A DNA stretch of 64,000 nt from Planctomycetota bacterium (GTDB lineage Bacteria > Planctomycetota > Planctomycetia > Pirellulales > Pirellulaceae), in contig VGZA01000020.1 of NCBI GenBank assembly GCA_016872775.1, positions 31,033 to 95,032 of the forward strand, written 5' to 3'. The notes beneath the pieces were generated by a model that worked only from the letters and a program-made list of their open reading frames with translations, was not told where the DNA came from and searched no databases. The position numbers and the translations under genes were made by a program. Within the stretch, counting starts at the first letter, position 1, and the number at the start of each line of letters is the position of its first letter. Shown here piece by piece: positions 26,875 to 35,594 of this stretch.

Positions 26875-28224
26875 ATGCGGAATCCTTATTCGAAGCCCCG
26901 CGGGGCGGTGACCCGCCGAGACAGTCTCCGAATCGGCTGCCTGACGGCACTCGGCGTTGGAGTGGCCGATTTTCTGCGGCTGCGATCGGTCCGATTGGGC
27001 GGGCAGGCGATGGCCGGAGAGCATCTCGGCCGCAGCGCTGCGCGCTCCTGCATATTGCTCTGGTTAGACGGTGGCCCCAGTCATTTGGAAACACTCGATT
27101 TGAAACCCGAGGCTCCGCTGGAAGTGCGCGGGCCGTTTCAGCCCATTGCCACCCAGGTCGCCGGGATCCAGATCAGCGAACTGCTGCCGGAGACCGCAAA
27201 ACAGGCCGACAAGCTGGCGATCATTCGTTCGTTGACCTCGCCATTGGGAGAACACGGACTGGCCAACAATTATCTGCTGACCGGGTACAAGCCGTCGCCG
27301 GTATTGCAGTACCCAAGCTACGGTGCCGTGGTTGCTCATCAACGCCGCGACGATGGACTGCTGCCGCGCTATGTGACGATTCCGGAACCGCGGACGGGCG
27401 GCGCCGGATTTCTTGGTTCGACCGTGGAGCCCTTCGCCACCGGCGGCGATCCCTCGAAGCCCGATTTCCGCGTCCGCGACCTCGATTGGTTTCCTGGAAT
27501 CGATGCGGCCCGATTGCGGCGAAGGCGCGATTATCTGCGGTCCTTCGACGCGGCGCAAGCGGCGGTGGAATCGTCGGACTCGGTGGGCGATCCAGCTTGG
27601 GAACGAGCGTACCGACTTGCGACGTCGCGCGAGGCAAAGAGCGCATTTGATCTGTCCCAGGAACCGGACTCGGTCCGGGTGCGCTACGGTCCGCGGATGT
27701 TCGGGCAGAGTTGCCTATTGGCGCGTCGGCTCGTCGAGCGCGGAGTGCCGTTCGTGAGCGTCATCAACACCGGTTGGGACACGCACGAGGGGCTGGTCCT
27801 GCAGCTGAAGCAAGGCTATTCGGGTGCAAAAGTGGGTGTGGGGCTGGTACCAACCTTTGATCTTGGATTTGCGGCGCTACTGGAAGATCTGGCGCTGCGC
27901 GGACTCTTGGACGAGACGCTGGTGATTGCACTGGGTGAATTCGGGCGGACACCGAAACTGAATGTGCGCGGCGGCCGCGATCATTGGCCGCGCGTCTTCA
28001 GCGCGGTCATGGCGGGTGGAGGTGTACCGGGAGGACAGGTGATCGGGGCGAGCGATCAGGTTGGCGAAAGCCCGGTCGACGAGCCGATTTCGCCGAATGA
28101 TCTGGCGCGTACCATTTACACCTTGCTAGGTATCGACCCGGACCTGGAATTGCGAACCGGGGACGGGCGACCGGTGCCAGTGAATCAGGGCGGCAAGCTC
28201 GTGCGGTCGCTTTGCAGTCGGTGA
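26875..28224 (+). CDS. DUF1501 family Tat-exported protein
   Basis: A 449-residue DUF1501 protein of the alkaline-phosphatase/sulfatase-like fold, normally exported through Tat. The N-terminus has TRRDSLRIG with a hydrophobic stretch (residues 13-40). The family signature is WLDGGPSHLETLDLKPEAPL (residues 63-82), then QISELLPETAKQADKLAIIRS and a C-terminal LGEFGRTPKLNVRGGRDHWP, the blocks seen across DUF1501 members. Metal-binding DGGPSH, DTHEG and RDHWP residues fit the sulfatase-like metal site. Paired with the upstream DUF1549/DUF1553 gene, as usual; role unknown. Confidence 0.95.
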   Translation: MRNPYSKPRGAVTRRDSLRIGCLTALGVGVADFLRLRSVRLGGQAMAGEHLGRSAARSCILLWLDGGPSHLETLDLKPEAPLEVRGPFQPIATQVAGIQISELLPETAKQADKLAIIRSLTSPLGEHGLANNYLLTGYKPSPVLQYPSYGAVVAHQRRDDGLLPRYVTIPEPRTGGAGFLGSTVEPFATGGDPSKPDFRVRDLDWFPGIDAARLRRRRDYLRSFDAAQAAVESSDSVGDPAWERAYRLATSREAKSAFDLSQEPDSVRVRYGPRMFGQSCLLARRLVERGVPFVSVINTGWDTHEGLVLQLKQGYSGAKVGVGLVPTFDLGFAALLEDLALRGLLDETLVIALGEFGRTPKLNVRGGRDHWPRVFSAVMAGGGVPGGQVIGASDQVGESPVDEPISPNDLARTIYTLLGIDPDLELRTGDGRPVPVNQGGKLVRSLCSR

Positions 28225-28293
28225 GCGCTGCCATTTGTCACAGATGTGGGCGGTACTGTCGCGCCGGTTTCGAGCGATCGGCGGGGTATGACC

Positions 28294-28323
28294 TTGATCG
28301 GGAGCCGTGCGGCGCTCTAGGAT
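28294..28323 (+). promoter_or_regulatory. Possible promoter TTGATC-N18-TAGGAT
   Basis: TTGATC (28294-28299) and TAGGAT (28318-28323), one base from TAGAAT, are 18 bp apart and 98 nt upstream of the CxxCH-protein gene. Weak on its own. The rest of the 197-nt gap shows nothing. Confidence 0.3.
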
Positions 28324-28421
28324 AGCTGCGGCACGGAGTTCTTGCCTCTTTCGACCGATTCTGTGCCCCCACCGACACGCCCACCTGGAAAAGGCCCACC
28401 GTTTGCAGATAAACGGGCCGT

Positions 28422-29789
28422 ATGAATACCCACCTACCTACCCGCCGCCGGCTTCGTTCCTCGATTCCCTCGTCTAGGGTGCGCGTTGTGCTGGTCAACG
28501 CGCTGCTGCTACTGCTGTTGCTGGGCCTGATCACACCGTGTCGAGCGGACGAATTCGAGCAGGAGCCGATCAAGTACAGCCAGTCGACGCCGGACAATAT
28601 TGTTACGCGGTTGCAGGCCGAGATCGACGCTGGCAAAGTGACGTTGCGATACGAGGACCATTTTGGTTATCTGCGCTCCGCGCTGGAGGCGTTGCGCGTA
28701 CCGCTGAGCTCCCAGATGCTGGTGTTTTCCAAGACAAGCCTGCAGCGGGAGCGAATTGCTCCACGTACGCCGCGAGCGATCTACTTCAATGATGACGTCT
28801 ACGTCGGTTTCTGCCAGAGCGGAGACGTGATGGAACTGTCGGCCGTTGATCCGCGACTCGGCGCGGTGTTTTATACCCTTGATCAGCGCGACCCCGAACG
28901 GCCGCGCTTCTCGCGGCAAGGCGACAACTGCCTGATCTGCCATGCGTCATCCAATACCCAGCATGTCCCCGGGCACCTGGTCCGCTCGGTTTATCCCGAT
29001 TCGCGGGGATTCCCGTTGCTGGCCTCCGGTACCTTCCGCATCGATCACACCAGCCCGATCGAAAACCGCTGGGGCGGCTGGTACGTGACCGGCACACATG
29101 GCGCCCAGAAACACCTTGGAAATATGATTGCGGAGGCGCGAACGCGCCCCGAGGATGTCGATAATTCGGCGGGAATGAATCTCAAGGAACTGGGCGACCG
29201 CTTTCGCACCACGTCCTATCTGACTCCCCACAGTGACATCGTGGCGTTGATGGTGCTCGAGCACCAGGTGGAAGGTCACAATCTGTTGACGCGCGCCAGT
29301 TTCCTCACGCGGCAGGCGCTGCATTTTGAGAAGTCGTTGAATTCAGAGCTGAAAGAAGACAAGGACAAGCGGTGGGACAGCACGACCGCGCGGATCCGCA
29401 GTGCCTGCGAGCCGCTCGTGCGTTACCTGCTGTTCTCGAAGGAGGCCCGGATCAACGAACCAATTCTAGGCACCTCCCAATTTGCCGCCGAGTTTCCGGC
29501 TTTGGGTGTGCGTGATTCGCGGTCGCGGTCGCTTCGGGATCTGGACCTGTCGCGACGACTGTTCAAGTATCCGTGCAGTTACCTGGTCTATTCCCAGAGC
29601 TTCCAGCAGCTTCCGATCGAGGCGAAGGATTACGTAATTCGCCGATTCAGCGAGATTCTGGAAGGCAGCGACCTGTCGCCGGAATTCCGGCATCTGACGA
29701 CCGAGGATCGGACGGCGGTTCGCGAAATTCTGGCGGATACGCTGGAAGGCGCTCCGGCCGCATGGCGCGGTGACACTTCGTCGCGCTAA
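28422..29789 (+). CDS. Secreted CxxCH protein of unknown function
   Basis: A 455-residue exported protein. The signal region has an Arg-rich n-region and a hydrophobic core VLVNALLLLLLLGLITPC (residues 25-42). A single c-type haem motif CLICH is at about residue 170, followed by ASSNTQHVPGHLVRSVYPD and then GWYVTGTHGAQKHLGN. The region NLLTRASFLTRQALHFEKSL is helical, and the C-terminal third has no motif. Similar planctomycete proteins are often labelled only hypothetical. One haem and conserved His residues (HVPGH, HLGNM) suggest an electron carrier or haem enzyme, but nothing shows its partner. It stands between two DUF1501-type loci, and the WD40 gene converges after 84 nt. Confidence 0.75.
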   Translation: MNTHLPTRRRLRSSIPSSRVRVVLVNALLLLLLLGLITPCRADEFEQEPIKYSQSTPDNIVTRLQAEIDAGKVTLRYEDHFGYLRSALEALRVPLSSQMLVFSKTSLQRERIAPRTPRAIYFNDDVYVGFCQSGDVMELSAVDPRLGAVFYTLDQRDPERPRFSRQGDNCLICHASSNTQHVPGHLVRSVYPDSRGFPLLASGTFRIDHTSPIENRWGGWYVTGTHGAQKHLGNMIAEARTRPEDVDNSAGMNLKELGDRFRTTSYLTPHSDIVALMVLEHQVEGHNLLTRASFLTRQALHFEKSLNSELKEDKDKRWDSTTARIRSACEPLVRYLLFSKEARINEPILGTSQFAAEFPALGVRDSRSRSLRDLDLSRRLFKYPCSYLVYSQSFQQLPIEAKDYVIRRFSEILEGSDLSPEFRHLTTEDRTAVREILADTLEGAPAAWRGDTSSR

Positions 29790-29858
29790 ATTCCGACGGG
29801 CAGGGTGGGTCTAAGAGTGCCTCGACCCCCCGTGTAATGATCGACCCGCCTACGCAGG

Positions 29859-29877
29859 GCCGCGGCTTCGCGGCTAC
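29859..29877 (-). repeat. GTAG-headed palindrome (REP-like, second family)
   Basis: On the minus strand: GTAG followed by CCGCGAAGCCGCGGC, an imperfect hairpin. Its GTAG provides the TAG stop codon (29874-29876) of the WD40 gene. The arrangement repeats that at 5653-5656, but with a different stem sequence. A second GTAG (29850-29853, minus) follows and may head another copy. Confidence 0.55.
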
Positions 29878-30875
29878 GTTTTGGCTTCGGCTTTGGCTTC
29901 CAGCCGTGTGATCCGCAGGTGCTTGTCGAAGTGGATCGTGGCAATCTGGATCCCATCGCTGCTCAGATCGAGGTCCCTCACCAGATTTGGCAATTGAAAA
30001 CGGTGGAACTCCTTGTTCTGATCGGGCCGCCAGAACAGCAGGAAGCCGCCGCTGTTGCCGCCGCACGCCCCGATCAGGTACGATTCCGGGTGATTCACGA
30101 TGCGCCACAGGGGTCCTTTGATGCCTTCAGCGATCTGCGACTGTACCAGTTTCTGGGATTCCCATTCGTAGACATTCACCAGCGGTTCCAGGACGGCGCC
30201 TAAAGGGTTCTCGGACTTATACAATCCGCCACAGGAAAAATGCTGAGTTTGCGGATTGAACGCCATTGAACGTACGCCGCCGAAGTGGACTCCCTGGCCG
30301 CCGTTGTACGAGTGCAATTCCTTGGCCTCGAACTTGCGAACCAGATTGCCCGTCGCGACTTCCCATTGACAGACAATCCCGAGCAAGTCTCCCGACAGTA
30401 GAAACTGGCCTGTGGGGTGGAACAGCGCGCTGTAAATCTGGTTCTCGTGACCCGACATCTGCCTCACCAAAGTCCCGTCGGCGGTTGACCAGACCTTTAC
30501 GATCTGGTCGTTGCCAACGGTTGCGATCAGGCTGCCGTCGGGACTCAAGGTTACAGCCCGAATCCAGCCTTGATGGGCTTCGACCTTGCGAATCGGTTCC
30601 GGCTTCTCGGTGGCCACAGGCCACCAGACCAACCGCCCGTCGCCCCCCGCGGAAAGCAGCGTTTCGCCATTAGCGGTTACCGCCAGGGCGAAGACCCAAC
30701 TGTCGTGTGCAGTGAAGGCGATCTTTTCGCCCGAGTCCAGCTTCCAGCGCTGGATGGTGTTATCCTCCGCGGTGGAAAAGACAAAACGGTTCAGCGGGTC
30801 AAATCGGCAGGCGATCAGCGGGCTGGTATGGGCCCACTGGCTGGCGACATGAGCTTTGGTCGGATCGGTTGGCAC
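29874..30875 (-). CDS. WD40 beta-propeller protein
   Basis: A 333-residue protein of WD40 repeats with no signal peptide, so probably cytosolic or exported with a partner. Repeats are recognisable at AHDSWVFALAVTANGETLLSA, EAHQGWIRAVTLSPDGSLIA and SGHENQIYSALFHPTGQFLLS, each ending in a WD-like pair (LVWW, KVWS, CQWE). The later region (HFGGVRSMAFNPQTQHFSCGG) is a more divergent propeller blade. Such proteins scaffold complexes. It is the last gene of a minus-strand operon, 13 nt after a DUF1501 gene and downstream of a DUF1549/DUF1553 gene. The same trio (DUF1549/1553, DUF1501, WD40) occurs in other planctomycetes. Its TAG stop is formed by the REP-like element at 29859-29877. Confidence 0.88.
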   Translation of the reverse strand: MPTDPTKAHVASQWAHTSPLIACRFDPLNRFVFSTAEDNTIQRWKLDSGEKIAFTAHDSWVFALAVTANGETLLSAGGDGRLVWWPVATEKPEPIRKVEAHQGWIRAVTLSPDGSLIATVGNDQIVKVWSTADGTLVRQMSGHENQIYSALFHPTGQFLLSGDLLGIVCQWEVATGNLVRKFEAKELHSYNGGQGVHFGGVRSMAFNPQTQHFSCGGLYKSENPLGAVLEPLVNVYEWESQKLVQSQIAEGIKGPLWRIVNHPESYLIGACGGNSGGFLLFWRPDQNKEFHRFQLPNLVRDLDLSSDGIQIATIHFDKHLRITRLEAKAEAKT

Positions 30876-30888
30876 GTTCGGTCCTCGC

Positions 30889-32178
30889 TTAGACCAGCAA
30901 TTCCTTAATCGGCGACGATGCTGGGTCGGCGATCGGGAGTTGTCGACCGCCGATGTCGAAGGAGCCGAGGGAATCGACGCCGGTGGCTTGCAGGTAGGTA
31001 TGGAACAGATTGGCGTGGTCGACCTGTCGATCGGAAACGGCCGTTCCGTTGGCGTTGGTCTTGCCGATCACAGCGCCAGGTTGAACGCGGCATCCGCCGA
31101 GCACTACGGACCAGGCATTGCCCCAATGGTCCCGACCGTAGTACTGATTGATATTCGGCGTACGTCCGAATTCGCTCAGCACGACAATCAATGTGTGCTT
31201 GAGCAGTCCGCGATCGGCCAGGTCGGTTACCAGCGTCGCGAACGGCTTGTCGAATTCACCCATCTGTTCGAAATGGAAATTAAAGTTCTCGTTGTGTGTG
31301 TCGTAATTCGAATGGGAGACCTGTACGAAGGCGATGCCATGTTCGACGAGGCGGCGGGCCAGCAGGCAGTGCCGGCCGAAATCGTGTTTCCCGTAACGGT
31401 CATGGTCCTTTTCCGGTTCCTTTGTCAGGTCGAAGACATGGTTCTGCTGCATGAGCTGCAGTCCCTGTTCGTAATTCGACGTGTAGGCATCGGTCATCGC
31501 CGTACGTCGCTTGGAGGCGAAATGGTCATTGGCCTTGCGGCGAAAATCCTGCCGTTGGCCGTCGGCCTGTTCCGAGACATTGGCGGGACGCGCGGAATTG
31601 GCGGGCGCTTTGCCATTGTCGAGCGCGACACTGGCGAATTGCGGTCCAAGGTAAGCGGAATCGTTGCCGCGCCCACCACCGCCTCCCGGTGTAATGCGGA
31701 TATGCCCGGGTAAGCCCGCTCGGTCGGCCGCAAGCGACTTGGCGGCGACCGCGCCGATCTGCGGAAATTCGGCGGCCGGTGTCTGTCGGCGGCCGGTTAG
31801 CATCATATAGGCCCCTTTGCCGTGGTCGCCTTCGGCCGTGTTTATGCTGCGGACGACCGCCAGATGGTGCATCACCTTGGCGGTCTCCGGCAGCAGCTCG
31901 GAAATTTGCAGACCGGGAACCGACGTCGGAATCGCTCGGAACGGGCCACCGGTGTCGGTGCCGGGTTTCGGGTCCCAGCTTTCCAGTTGACTCAAGCCAC
32001 CATGCATATTGACGACAATGATCCGCTTCTGTTCTTTGACCAGCTGGTCGGATAGGGCCGGGCGAGCCAGCGCACCCAAGCCACCCACGACCGCTCCCAC
32101 GCCAGCGGCCATCCCTCCCAGAAACGAGCGTCTTGCGAGCAGATGTTCGGCCGATTGGCAGGCATAGGTGCATTTCAT
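30889..32178 (-). CDS. DUF1501 family Tat-exported protein
   Basis: A 429-residue DUF1501 protein. Twin-arginine signal ARRSFLGGMAAGVGAVVGG at residues 15-33. Signature NMHGGLSQLESWDPKPGTDT (about 57-76), QISELLPETAKVMHHLAVVRS, the central FGRHCLLARRLVEHGIAFVQV and the C-terminal LSEFGRTPNINQYYGRDHWG. Compared with the DUF1501 protein at 26875 it has a Gly-rich ITPGGGGGRGND segment and a shorter core. It lies 15 nt downstream of a DUF1549/DUF1553 gene and 13 nt upstream of the WD40 gene, so all three are one transcription unit. Function unknown. Confidence 0.95.
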   Translation of the reverse strand: MKCTYACQSAEHLLARRSFLGGMAAGVGAVVGGLGALARPALSDQLVKEQKRIIVVNMHGGLSQLESWDPKPGTDTGGPFRAIPTSVPGLQISELLPETAKVMHHLAVVRSINTAEGDHGKGAYMMLTGRRQTPAAEFPQIGAVAAKSLAADRAGLPGHIRITPGGGGGRGNDSAYLGPQFASVALDNGKAPANSARPANVSEQADGQRQDFRRKANDHFASKRRTAMTDAYTSNYEQGLQLMQQNHVFDLTKEPEKDHDRYGKHDFGRHCLLARRLVEHGIAFVQVSHSNYDTHNENFNFHFEQMGEFDKPFATLVTDLADRGLLKHTLIVVLSEFGRTPNINQYYGRDHWGNAWSVVLGGCRVQPGAVIGKTNANGTAVSDRQVDHANLFHTYLQATGVDSLGSFDIGGRQLPIADPASSPIKELLV

Positions 32179-32193
32179 GGTTGCAACACTCCT

Positions 32194-35130
32194 CTAGTGA
32201 TTGAAGCGGAATTCGGCGGTTGCCAGGAGTCCCCAGGCGAGTTCCTGCACGGCGGCAGTTTTCTCGCTTCCTCGGGACGCCAGGTAGCGGGACACTTCGG
32301 CAACCTCCGAAGCAACAGGCTTGCGGGACAGGATCGTCATATACAATTCTTCGGCGAGTGCTCCCGCGTCGTCCAATTTGAGCAATCGCTCGGTCAAGTT
32401 TCCAGCCGCAGGGGCCAACCAACCGGCAATGGTTCCCCCGTTGGAAAAGAACAACGCCTGGTCGACGGTCGCGAAATACTCCTGGGCTTGTCCAGCGCCC
32501 GAACCGTAGAGTGACACGAACTGTCCCAGGTTCCCTTTGAGTTTCTCATCGACCCCGGCTTCCAGTTGTCGATTGCGTTCGGCTCGCCGGGCGGGGTCGG
32601 CCATCGCGGCTGCGTCGAGCGGTGCCGTCTTGTTCAATTCCGCCTCGACCGCGAGGCGGTGGCTTTCGACGAGCCCCGCAACCTTCATCACGCTCCAACC
32701 CAACTGTTCGGGGGTGAGTGCACGGAGCGGGCTGGTGTAGAACCGTTCCGCCGAGCGCTGCACGATCGACTGTTCCAGGGTTGGAAGGGCGGCACGAGTC
32801 TGGCTGATTCTTGCTTGCGCGACCTCGATCTGTTCCCGCATCGCCGGCAGCTGTGACTTCAACATTTCCGCCTTAGCTGTCATTGTCGCCAATGCCTGCT
32901 TCGCAGTGTCGACTTTCGCCGTGGAGGCATTGAACTCCGACTCGCGCGCCTGCATCACTTTTTGTAAATCCGTGACCTGCGCCGCCAACTGCTCGCTACT
33001 CGCCTGAATACGGTCGGCAGCCTGGCCGATTTCGGCATCGTTGGGCAGTTTGGACTTGACGATCGCCGCCTGGGCCGCAGCGTCGGCAATCGGCTTGGCG
33101 ACCTCCTGCCGCGAGGCGACTTGTAGTTGGGACTGCTCCAACTGCTTACGCGACTCTTCCTGGATTTTTTCCATCCCTGCTATTTCGGCCTGCAGACCGG
33201 GCAGCGCGGTGGTTGTTTGATCCAGGGTCTGCTGGGCGACGGTGAGTTCCGAGCCGAGTTTCTCCACGGCCTGCGTATCGGCCACGAGCTGGACCTGACG
33301 TTGTCGCAGGTCGAGAAGTTGCTGCGTATCGGCGATCAGAACATCAAGAGACTTCAAACGAAGGTGTTCCTGTCGCGATTTTTCCGCCGCCGCGAACCAG
33401 GCATTCGTGGCCGCGGCCCACTGTGCCTGCACGGGAGCCAGCTTCCCTGCGGCTTCCGTCTTCGCATTGCGCGCCGCGACCAGAGCGTCGTCCGCCGCCT
33501 TCGCGGGCGGAGTCAGATCGGCGACCGATTTCTGGGCCGCCGCGAGTTCGGTGGCGAGCGAAGTCGCTTTGGCCGCGAATTTCTCGGCGGCTCCCGCCAG
33601 TTCTTTATCGTCGGGAATCCGCTTCGCCGCTTCCTGGCTGGCGGTCGCAGCGGTGGCAACCGCCTGGCTGATTTCCTGCTTCGCGGCCAACTGCTTTTGC
33701 GATTCCGCCAATGCCGCGTTCGCTTTGTCCGCCGCCTGCCACGCCGCGATCGCCGCCGCGGTCGCTTTCGCGAATTCTTGAGCCAACGGCGACGCTGCCT
33801 CATTGGCCGCATCGCGCTGCTTGGCTGCCTCCTCAAGCGCCTTCAACAATTGCTCGGCCATGGTTGCAATCGCTGCGCGTTCCGCCTGGAACTTCTCCAT
33901 CGGCAACGCCGCGGTCGCAGCGGCGTCCAGCGCGTTCATCGGTACTTCGTACGACCTCTGGTAGGCCTGCGTCCGCGCCAATTCGGCCACGATCGCGCGC
34001 ATGTTGAACTTCTGCCGCACGACCTCATCCGTCACCGCATCCAGAACCTTCGGGTTCGACGGCGGGTTGCCCGCATGGTGCAGGTCGACCGGCTCTACGA
34101 GGCCGCGGCCCATCATAAAAGCCCACAGCCGATTCGCCAGGTTACGGTTGAATGCGCGATTGCTGCCGCCAGTCGCCAACGCTGCAAGTTGAGCGCGACG
34201 GCTGTACTTCGGAACCGGACGCACGTTCTCCGCCGGCGCCACAGTGTACTCCTCACCCGGATTCAAAACCGGGTCCGCGATCGAATCGCCTGTGGGAAGA
34301 CGCGGGTCCGTCAAACCGATTTTCTTGGTAAAGACCGACGAGAAATTGACGTCGCCATCGGCCTTCTCGGCGAAGTAGAGTTTGTTGTTGTCTTTCTTGT
34401 CCGTATAGACAAAACTGCGGTTCACGAACGCGTACAGACCGTAATAATCGGTCTGGTAGAAGTCGTCGATCAGCGGGTGGTCGTGGCACTGGGCACACTG
34501 CAGATCCACGCCGAAAAAAATTCGGCCAATGTCACGGGTCAACAGATTCGGTTCCCCGTCACGATCGAGATAGAACTTCGCCGCGGGACGCATCGCCGGA
34601 TCGACTCCGTCCGCGGAAAGAATCTCGCGCGCGAGCTGATCAAACGGCTTGTTCGCCGCGACCGAATCGAACAGGTACTTTTGCCATTCGGCGAGCGATA
34701 CAGCCTTGTCCGGACGCCGCTCCTGCAACATCACGTCCAGCGCGGTGGCAAAGTGCCTTGTAAACTCGGGTGCCGCGATGAGCCTGTCGATCAGTACCTC
34801 CCGCTTGTTGCCCGCCTGATCCGCGACGAATTCCCTCGCCTCCTGCGGACTTGGTACCCGACCGGCCAGATCGAGATAAACTCGGCGAACGAATTCCTGA
34901 TCGCTGGCGATCGGCGCTGCCGCCGCCGCCGTGCCAAGGCCGTCCACGCTGCCGACGCTGAGCAGTTGATCGATCCGCCGAGAAAGCGACTCGGCCCCCT
35001 CCTGGGCCAACACTGCCTGGGCCAACAAAGGCCCCACAGCCAGCAGCAGGCAGCCGAATACCGTCCGGCGCCAACCTGTCACAGGACGACCTGCATGAAG
35101 CCAGCGGTCCAGGGACCAGCGACAACTCAT
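32194..35130 (-). CDS. DUF1549/DUF1553 protein with a large coiled-coil insertion
   Basis: A 978-residue exported protein. Signal: hydrophobic FGCLLLAVGPLLAQAVLAQ (residues 25-43). DUF1549 covers about 75-260 with VYLDLAGRVPSPQEA and DLQCAQCHDHPLIDDF (CAQCH at 212-216, likely c-type haem site). DUF1553 begins about 310 with NRAFNRNLANRLWAFMMGRG and resumes at about 810 to the end (FYTSPLRALTPEQLGWSVM). Between about 405 and 805 there is an Ala/Gln/Glu/Lys-rich region of heptad-like character (MAEQLLKALEEAAKQRDAAN, then EVAKPIADAAAQAAIVKSKL), i.e. a coiled coil of about 400 residues in the middle of DUF1553. This makes it much longer than the 729-residue paralogue at 24664. It starts the operon with DUF1501 and WD40 genes. 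Confidence 0.93.
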   Translation of the reverse strand: MSCRWSLDRWLHAGRPVTGWRRTVFGCLLLAVGPLLAQAVLAQEGAESLSRRIDQLLSVGSVDGLGTAAAAAPIASDQEFVRRVYLDLAGRVPSPQEAREFVADQAGNKREVLIDRLIAAPEFTRHFATALDVMLQERRPDKAVSLAEWQKYLFDSVAANKPFDQLAREILSADGVDPAMRPAAKFYLDRDGEPNLLTRDIGRIFFGVDLQCAQCHDHPLIDDFYQTDYYGLYAFVNRSFVYTDKKDNNKLYFAEKADGDVNFSSVFTKKIGLTDPRLPTGDSIADPVLNPGEEYTVAPAENVRPVPKYSRRAQLAALATGGSNRAFNRNLANRLWAFMMGRGLVEPVDLHHAGNPPSNPKVLDAVTDEVVRQKFNMRAIVAELARTQAYQRSYEVPMNALDAAATAALPMEKFQAERAAIATMAEQLLKALEEAAKQRDAANEAASPLAQEFAKATAAAIAAWQAADKANAALAESQKQLAAKQEISQAVATAATASQEAAKRIPDDKELAGAAEKFAAKATSLATELAAAQKSVADLTPPAKAADDALVAARNAKTEAAGKLAPVQAQWAAATNAWFAAAEKSRQEHLRLKSLDVLIADTQQLLDLRQRQVQLVADTQAVEKLGSELTVAQQTLDQTTTALPGLQAEIAGMEKIQEESRKQLEQSQLQVASRQEVAKPIADAAAQAAIVKSKLPNDAEIGQAADRIQASSEQLAAQVTDLQKVMQARESEFNASTAKVDTAKQALATMTAKAEMLKSQLPAMREQIEVAQARISQTRAALPTLEQSIVQRSAERFYTSPLRALTPEQLGWSVMKVAGLVESHRLAVEAELNKTAPLDAAAMADPARRAERNRQLEAGVDEKLKGNLGQFVSLYGSGAGQAQEYFATVDQALFFSNGGTIAGWLAPAAGNLTERLLKLDDAGALAEELYMTILSRKPVASEVAEVSRYLASRGSEKTAAVQELAWGLLATAEFRFNH

Positions 35131-35594
35131 GATCCCAGCCTCGATCTGCTAAAGGTAGGATTGTTTCCAAATGCAACGTGCGGCAACCAACAGAACCAAG
35201 CCGATGCTCGGTTCGAGTCCGGGGAGGACTCGCATGCCGCGCTCCAACCGCTTCGGCATCACCGACGCCGAGCCAGCAACAAGCGGGCACCGTGGATCGC
35301 CTTTAAGGTGGGCCATCAACGCGCTTATTCATCGATGCTATTTGATAGGTTACGAGCCCGAAACGGCCTCGTCAATAACAATCCGGCGACAAGATACGCG
35401 GGCGAGCGGCCTTTCGAGGAGCGTCTGCTGTGGCGCTTCCGTCCGCCATCGATTGGCGATAGCGTATTCGATGGGGGCCGCAACAGGAGCGCGCGAACGG
35501 TTTCTCCGTGGATGGTGTCTGTGGATCGTGGCATCGTGTGAAAGTCGGGGAAACAACTCGGCGCGGGATGCCTCGGAGTGAGTGAGGCGGATGG
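35131..35594. other. Intergenic region upstream of rtcB
   Basis: A 464-base gap between divergent genes. I see no credible CDS: frames here are short and lack recognisable content. A T-arm-like sequence near 35202-35224 has a paired stem but no matching acceptor, so it is not a tRNA. No TAGAAT element was found. Confidence 0.55.

Noticed and set aside
35195..35230. tRNA-like T-arm sequence (GGTTCGAGTCC with a paired stem)
   Set aside because: No acceptor, D or anticodon arm fits in the 60 bases upstream; the sequence GAGGACT has no partner at the expected distance.
33127..35541. Plus-strand open frame of 804 codons
   Set aside because: Antisense to the DUF1549/DUF1553 gene with its coiled coil; composition is Arg/Gln/Leu-rich as expected for the complement of Ala/Gln/Glu codons.
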